Positions 57,601-64,000 of a stretch of 64,000 bases of DNA are shown here, one piece after another; the first letter of the stretch is position 1; each line of letters starts with the position of its first letter. The stretch is from positions 4,596,824 through 4,660,823 of the forward strand of contig OZ007505.1 in NCBI GenBank assembly GCA_963931865.1, read 5' to 3'. This DNA comes from Axinella damicornis (taxonomy: Eukaryota; Porifera; Demospongiae; Axinellida; Axinellidae). The notes beneath the pieces were generated by a model, which was given only the letters and a program-made list of their open reading frames with translations, searched no databases and was not told where the DNA came from. Made by a program: the position numbers and the translations under genes.

Positions 57601-60600
57601 GTTCTCAGAGGAACGCTATAATGTTACATTCAGTGAGGATTTAGAAGTGGGATCTCTCATAGCACAGTTGAGCTGTAATGATAATGAAAAACAACTCGCT
57701 GGGTATGAATTGCTCAACCCAAGCACAGCTGTGGAAGAAACATTTGCTCTCAGTAATAGCGGCGAAATAACCCTGAGGAAGTCATTTGACATCTGTGAAC
57801 AGACTAGCTATGAATTTCAAGTCGTCTGTATGGATGATGCAAACCAAATGGATAATGCATCTGTTGAGATCAGTGTTGGTCGTGGGGCCATCGCCTTTGA
57901 AAACTGCACCTATACATTTGAGTTTGACCGCCTCACGATGCCAAATAGTGGTGAGGAGATTGGGCGAGTCAAGGCAATTGGTCGTGGCATTATTGAATAT
58001 TCGCTGGACAACAACGAGTTCTTTGTAATAGATGACACTGGAAGGATTTTCTCATCAAATTACATCCTCCTCTTCCAAGGCAATACCATTAACCTTCAGG
58101 TGCAAGCACGTACAAGCATTGGACAAGCAAACGATACGACTAATGTTACCATTAATGTTCGGGGTCCACTGTCCTTCCTTGAGATCTATATCATAGCCGC
58201 AGCTGGTGCCGCTCTGATCCTCATTCTACTGATCTGCAGCTTGTTTGCGTGTTGTTGCTGTTGCTTTCGCAAAGATAAAATCAAAACGTAAGTCTATTCA
58301 AATACACACCATACATAGATGGCCAATCAGGAACTCAAGAGAGCCCAGTGATAAAGATGTGTATACATCACTAGTGTATAAATACACAAGTTCCAAGAAT
58401 TGGGACAAAGCTATATTGTACTTTAGGCAATTGTTGTCAGGATGTTGCTGAATTATACATGGTGATGAAAAAATATCCTTTGTGGGTCTTGTTCCCTCCC
58501 TCCTATATCTCTAAGCTCCCTCCCTCCCCTCTTCTGCCGTCTTCCCTCCCTACGCATTGCCAGTTTGTACCATAGTGCTTGCCCAGTTTGCATTAAGGAG
58601 AAGTAGCTTGCTTGCGGGATAATAGCTCACCTTTCCCTCCTGTCACACGCAGTATGGATGAAGCATCACTCGGCCTACAACTGTCAACAAAGGAAAGTCG
58701 TTCAGAAGTTCAGTTACTGTTCCAGATCCCAAGCAGCAGGTAATCACGACTCAGAGTGACCTGGCAGGTATGTGTTTCTCTGCATGAGTTGGTGTGTGCC
58801 CCCTTTCTAGCTGACCTGCGTATTATGTTGGATGAGTAAGTAGTTTGCAACTTTATAAAGCCTGAGAGAATCAACAGTTAGCTACCATGATGGTTGGAGG
58901 GATGTCACCATTACCACCATTTCAAATGGTGTGCAGCTGTAAACAAGTCATTAGTATCCATATTCAATGTGGGTGTGGCACCTCTATAAAGGTGTGGTTA
59001 ATTTACAGCATTCCTGACATTCCTTCAAGCCTGGTAAAGTGTAATCATCATTGAAATCACGCCTGCAACATAGCTAATATTATAGAACTGTTGTTGATGT
59101 AGTTCTAGCTTCTCTCTCAGTTTAGTTATTCTCCCTCGTGCATATGGCCTCCTCTCTCAGTCTGTTTGTTCCTCTTTCTGTTTCCCTTTTATGTAGTTAA
59201 CCTCGTTCTCAGGGTTCAATAATGAATTCTTGCAATCAAAAGAAATGGTCTTGTTTTCTCCCTCAAACAGAGCTATAGTTCCTCTTATTTCCTCCTCCTC
59301 TTCTGCTTCTTATGAGGACAGTCAGTCTGGTGACTGTGTAATACTGACAGAATAGAATCATTGAGCAGTTATATACTATTGACACCAGGCACTGTTTGTT
59401 GTACCTTTTGGCAAATTCACAACCGAGGGCCCTACACTGGCATAATTGGCATTCTGGTCCTCTCGAAAATGCCAAGGGGGTACAGAACCCCTTCGAATTC
59501 CCACACTAAAATCCTTGGAAGATGGCATGCAATATGCATGAATGCACGATAATGTGTACTGTTGGGAAATATCAAAATTCAATACAAGGTACACCATCAA
59601 TTTGATTCATCTCAAGGTATGTTACAGGGTATGAATTCAATACAAGGTACACCATCAAAATTCAATTAAGAATACAGTGCCTCTGGTAACGTTCTGCTAA
59701 AGTGCATGTTGTCATGAGCCCACCTGTATTCTGTTATATAGTTATCTTAGATGATGATGATGATGCAATCGGTAAATCAACTGAAGACTTGATGGATCCT
59801 GAACAGGTATTGTTATGACATAGTTTTGTGGATCAATTCATATCAGGCATCTTGATAAATGATAACTTCCAGCAATGTGTTTGGGAGAGTGTGAGTGTTA
59901 GTAGAAAGGGTATGCAGAGGGAGGTGGGTGGGCCGGGTTCACCTGAAGTGTGAAAATAGCTAGCATGCATGGCCATGTTTGAGCTTGGCTGTGAAAAGCG
60001 GATCTAGGTGGGCAATGTGTCTTGCTAAGTGTAAATGAAATCCTCTTTTACCTTGTATGGCCTCCAATTCCATCATTCATGGCCAATGTTAATTTATTAT
60101 TTTTTGGCAGTGGTTGTAAACTTAGGGCAGAAACTTACTGTGTATCGCATTCAGTATACTCAAAGAAGGCTAACAACTCATTGGCCAGCTATGTCTCCCG
60201 TGCTTGGAAACAGCCAAGTCCTGCAAGCCTAGCAATTTGCAAAGTCTTTCCTGCACTAGCTGTTAATACTCCTCCCAGAATAGCTAGGATACAATTATTG
60301 GCTAGTAAGTACTTTTTCGTCATAAAATGTAGTGGCATAGTATGGGGGTACATATAAATGAGGTACCCCGGTATACCAGTTGATGACCTTCCACCATTAT
60401 AAATACGTACATGTTCACAAACAGAAAGCAGAACTCCAAATGGGGCTTAGGGAGATTGAATTTTGCTATTTTCACTGCACTTAAGCACACAGAGATCAAG
60501 ACCCTAGAAGCAGGAGAGGAGGAGGGGCCTCCAGAGACCCAGGAGGGTTCTTACATTGGAGAGGTGACCACTGAGGAGGAGACACTCATGCCGGGAGGTA

Positions 60601-61320
60601 AATCGTGTGAACTGGAAAACGTCCAAAGAATCACACAATTTAAAGATATCTGGTTTGGCCAATTGGCAGATAAAAAACTATACAAAAACAAAACCGATTT
60701 TCAGGTATATATCGGTAGCCATTAGATAATACATAGCCATTACAGTGAAGTAGTCTACAAACCAGTAAATGGACATGCATGGGTCCTGAGTTCATAACAA
60801 ACCGTAAGTTGTATCTGAAAATGTTATGGGTGCACCAGCACCCAGAGCACCCGTGTTTCATATGCCGCTGCATTCAATGTAGTAGAATGTGGACATGTTG
60901 TATGTGCTTGTCTTAATTTGACTTTATCCACGCAAGTATTATTCTGATAAGTTACCATAGATGCATTTCAAAACATGCACTGAAAAACAAAGTTCATGGA
61001 ATCATTGATCTAGCACAACACACAGTTTTACCAGAAGTCAGAGTCAACTGACATCACATGCATCCACTAGTTTGCTAATGATATGCGGCAGTATATAGCG
61101 CTAGCCCTTCTCTTGTGCATATAACCCAGCCTCCCTTCAACGACCACTTCATTTAGTTGTCTTGCAACTTTCATTGGTTGGTCCAGGGCCTACAGTTATG
61201 GGCAGGTAGTGTCCATGAAGCTAGTAGTTGTCCATTTGCATGGGCTGGTATATGAGCCACTTCGGCTAGTAGTAACAAACATATTTGTCTTGTTTAAGAA
61301 ACTTCTTGATATAAAAAAAC

Positions 61321-61360
<40 letters not shown>

Positions 61361-62430
61361 CAATTGGGCAGCAACTGGGCTAGTAATAATTATTAGGCCC
61401 TGGGTTGCTCAGACCACTTTCTACCTCCAATTCAACCTGCAACCATAGTGACTCACTACGTCTTCCCTCTACACTAACTAACTGCTTACATTATTTTGTG
61501 AAATCTAACCGTGGTTGTTGTTGGCCAGGTGTGACTGATGATGTAACTCTCATATTCCAGTATTCACATCATTAATTCTGCTGAATTCATAATACTGTTA
61601 TTAGATGACCGTGAAGGTGGCTCCCACAACCACAAGGAACATGCAGAGGTAAAATGTAATGAGGGGGTGTGGGAGGGAATATATGGTGCAGTCATTTCTT
61701 GATAGTTGTAGTGAACCTTTTACACTATGTTGAGTGGATGGCACACATTAAATTAAATGGAATAATGCATCCAGCTATGTTGCCAGGGGGCTACAGCTCA
61801 GGTTTAAAGTGAAATGAATATGGGCACACTGTTCCTGAAGAGTACATAGCTATACACGGAACTTAGTGAAACGCTTTCACTGAATGTGCATATTGAAGCG
61901 TGCTCATGGCTATGCATCATTCAAGAAGTGTCACTCTGCACATGCCATAGAAACAGAAATCATAATATTTGAGAAAGATGTTTTACCTATATACAAGCAT
62001 GCCAGGTAGCTAGACGTGTGTTCCCTATACGCCACTAGAGTGGAACATGTCATCCTTTCTCTTTGAGCCAATGGTCTCGGTAGTCATGAGAGTGACGAGA
62101 CAAATTCTTGCCTAACATTTGTAATTGCAATTGTAAGAAATTTGTGTCCCATAACCCTATGCCTGTAGCATTTAACATATTGTGACTATTTGAAACTGCA
62201 TGTGAATGCAAATGACACTCCAGCTGTAGCCTTCACTTGCACTCCAGCTTGCAGAGTCAAGCAACACCAGAGAAACTGAAGAGGAAGAAACGGAATCTTC
62301 AAAGATCCAGGCAGCTGCTCACGTTGGAGCAGTAATGAGTGGGGAGGAGGGGAAGGGAGAAACGATGCCACTCGGAGAAAACAAACCTGGCGGAAAGGAG
62401 AATGGTGGATTTCAAACCACTCTATTTTAG
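54317..62430 (+). CDS. CadE: eight-repeat cadherin-type receptor
   Basis: Exon 1 (54317-54374) encodes the signal peptide MATTTVLLLASVCLVYIVT. Exon 2 (55551-58287) encodes eight cadherin repeats and a helix like that of CadD. Repeats 1-3 resemble the outer part of CadA-C. Repeats 6-8 resemble CadD repeats 1, 3 and 4. Tail exons follow at 58653-58767, 59742-59806, 60543-60597, 61605-61648 and 62248-62430. All phases close except in the first tail exon, which is one base short relative to CadD and reads into a stop at 58741. As written the protein is about 961 residues with a short tail. Without that shift the tail would include the acidic KSTEDLMDPEQ, YIGEVTTEEE and a Glu-rich final exon. Confidence 0.8.
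54622..54664. repeat. (TCTA)n microsatellite
   Basis: About ten TCTA units in CadE intron 1. Confidence 0.92.
58653..58767 (+). CDS. CadE first tail exon (out of frame)
   Basis: The exon is 115 bases; its CadD counterpart is 116 and keeps phase 2 to phase 1. In phase it reads MDEASLGLQLSTKESR and then stops. A shifted frame would read SFRSSVTVPDPKQQV, matching CadD. Downstream tail exons remain open and in correct phase, so the shift is recent, is an alternative form, or is a base error. Confidence 0.7.
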
Positions 62431-63113
62431 CTAGCTTGTTATGTTAGTAGAGAACACCCTTATAATTAAGAGTCACGGCTTAATGTTTTTGTGTACATAG
62501 TTGCTGTGCGTATACGTGTAGACATATTATCTCCTTGTCAGTATTTAGGCTACCCTATAGTCATGGTTATCGTGCTGCATTAAAACAGCCATTTTCAAGT
62601 TATGAAATATTGTCCATGATGACTGCAATTAATGCTGTAGACAATTGGGCCTAATTCATATACACCTCCAGTTCTTGAGAACTGAATGGAAGTCCTGGAA
62701 TGCACTATACCTCTACCAGCAATTGAGTAGGTTAGCTACCTAATGTGAGGTCTGTACCGGTATTTTTCCGGTTAGTAGGTAATATAGTTCTAGAAACATT
62801 AAGACTAGGTACAGTGTAGGCACATCGAAGCTAAAGAACCAAAGATTGGTTGCATATATCAACTGTGTAGTGATGCATGCTTAACAATGTAGTTGTAGTG
62901 TGCAAAAATTATGTAGATTTTCATTTTACTGTATCTACTGTAACAGACTTTATAAGATCGTGGTCCTAAAAGAGACATGAGAATATCTCAACAGAATAAT
63001 GTATATGGAATGTTATGGCAAAAAAGAATTGTCATTATGCAAGCAAAACAATGACAACTATTGTATGGCTACCATGCAATATCTCCATACAGACTATTAC
63101 TTCAATTTGAAAC
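62431..63113. other. Spacer after CadE
   Basis: CadE 3' flank and the 3' side of the next minus-strand gene meet here. No coding region or repeat is recognised. Confidence 0.4.
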
Positions 63114-63752
63114 CTAACACTTTAAATTTGTGTTTTGAATCTTTGGGGCATGTACTCCTGCAGAGCTTGGAAATCTATCCAATCTCTCATATGGTGGAGT
63201 CTCAGATGCAAGTCTGTTTCCAGTGTAGGGAGGGAGATTTGAAGATTGTATTTCTTTGTAGTTGTGCTCCTCAATCCTAGAGTCATTAGTTGCAGGATAT
63301 TCTGCAAGTTGGTATGCAACACATGGTGATACTGGGACATCTTGCAGGTTAGGTCTACTTGCAGTCCGCTTCCTGCATGATAGAGTAGACAACGCATATA
63401 TTTCTACCAATATATGTACATGTACACAGATCAGTTTGGTATCAGATTGTAGCCACCTCAACAAAACCATCAGAATTGGACATTTGCTGATACAGTACTG
63501 CTTAGTGGAGACAGCTTGTAGCTAAGTTAACTTCTGCTTTCTTGGATTTACCTATGGTCCAATCTCTCATACGTTGGAGACTCAGATGCAAGGGTGTTTC
63601 CATTGTGGGGAGGGAGATTTGAAGATTGTATTTCTTCGTAATTGTGCTCCTCATTCCTAGAGTCATTAGTTGCAGGGTATTCTGCAAGCTGGTATGCAAC
63701 ACATGGTGAAACTGGGATGTCTTTAAGGTTAGGTCTACTTGCAGCCCACTTC
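63114..63752 (-). CDS. Tail exons of a further receptor (partial gene)
   Basis: Two minus-strand exons, 63552-63752 (201 bases) and 63114-63372, both start in phase 2 after CATGCAG acceptors. The first also ends in phase 2, so they can be spliced in series. Each encodes the module SRPNL, PVSPCVAYQL, (Y)EEI or YKEI, GN(T/R)LASE and YERLD, as in the CadB tail. The second ends at a stop. Intron text and the exon donor are repeated again at about 63930-63960, suggesting a further duplicated border. The ectodomain would lie beyond the right edge of the window. Confidence 0.7.
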
Positions 63753-64000
63753 CTGCATGATAGAGTAGATCGAGACAATGCATATATTTCTACCAATATA
63801 TGTACACAGATCAGTTTGGTATCAGATTGTAGCCACCTCAACAAAACTATCAGAGTTGGGCATTTGCTGATACAGTACTGTTCTGTTTTGTTAAGTGGAG
63901 ACGGACAACAACAACCTTGAGAAGTTCACTTCTGCTTTCTTGGATTTACCTATGGTCACAATTCTTTTAGTCACAGCCAGAGCTATAGCACTGAACACAA

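Noticed and set aside
62186..62371. Minus-strand frame of 61 residues
   Set aside because: It is the shadow of the last CadE tail exon (62248-62430).

Overview
The window is a piece of an intron-rich eukaryotic nuclear genome, most likely from a sponge (Porifera, probably a demosponge). This rests on intron and exon structure, a eukaryotic tRNA gene, recognisable animal genes (MAU2/SCC4 and AK6), and a tandem family of short single-pass cadherin-repeat receptors with unusual tails. The species assignment is inference.

Layout. (1) 550-1347 (-): a short STPR-repeat protein of 23-residue basic repeats. (2) 3686-24306 (-): a gene for the cohesin loader subunit MAU2 (SCC4). I could rebuild 16 exons by splice sites, reading phase and similarity to animal MAU2. 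The last exon adds about 600 residues of Gln/Pro/Ser-rich sequence not found in vertebrate MAU2. Its introns carry a tRNA-Val(CAC) gene, a decayed Ty3/gypsy element, several foldback elements and long pyrimidine microsatellites lying next to 3' splice sites. (3) 25994-32834 (+): a complete four-exon AK6 (adenylate kinase isoenzyme 6) gene whose introns hold foldbacks, a 14-bp minisatellite and a deleted tyrosine-recombinase (DIRS/Ngaro-like) retroelement. (4) 34319-62430: five related cadherin-repeat receptor genes, here called CadA (-), CadB, CadC, CadD and CadE (all +). Each has a small signal-peptide exon ending in phase 1, one large exon with 4 or 8 cadherin repeats plus a transmembrane helix ending in phase 2, and, where found, small tail exons. 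(5) 63114-63752 (-): two tail exons of a further gene whose body lies beyond the window.

The most interesting signal is the receptor cluster. CadA, CadB and CadC share nearly identical outer repeats. CadA diverges sharply at the membrane-proximal repeat. CadE is a mosaic, with an A/B/C-like outer part and a D-like inner part. Tails are swapped between genes: CadB and the right-end gene share a tail exon carrying YEEV/YEEI and YERL tyrosine motifs, repeated in tandem as phase-2 modules. This combination of duplicated ectodomains, conversion-like boundaries and shuffled signalling tails resembles self-recognition gene complexes such as the Hydractinia Alr complex. That functional reading is inference.

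A second theme is a dispersed hairpin repeat (core TAGCCTCGTTCCCAGG and its reverse complement) present at about a dozen places, including a perfect 24-bp-arm hairpin between the divergent CadA and CadB genes.
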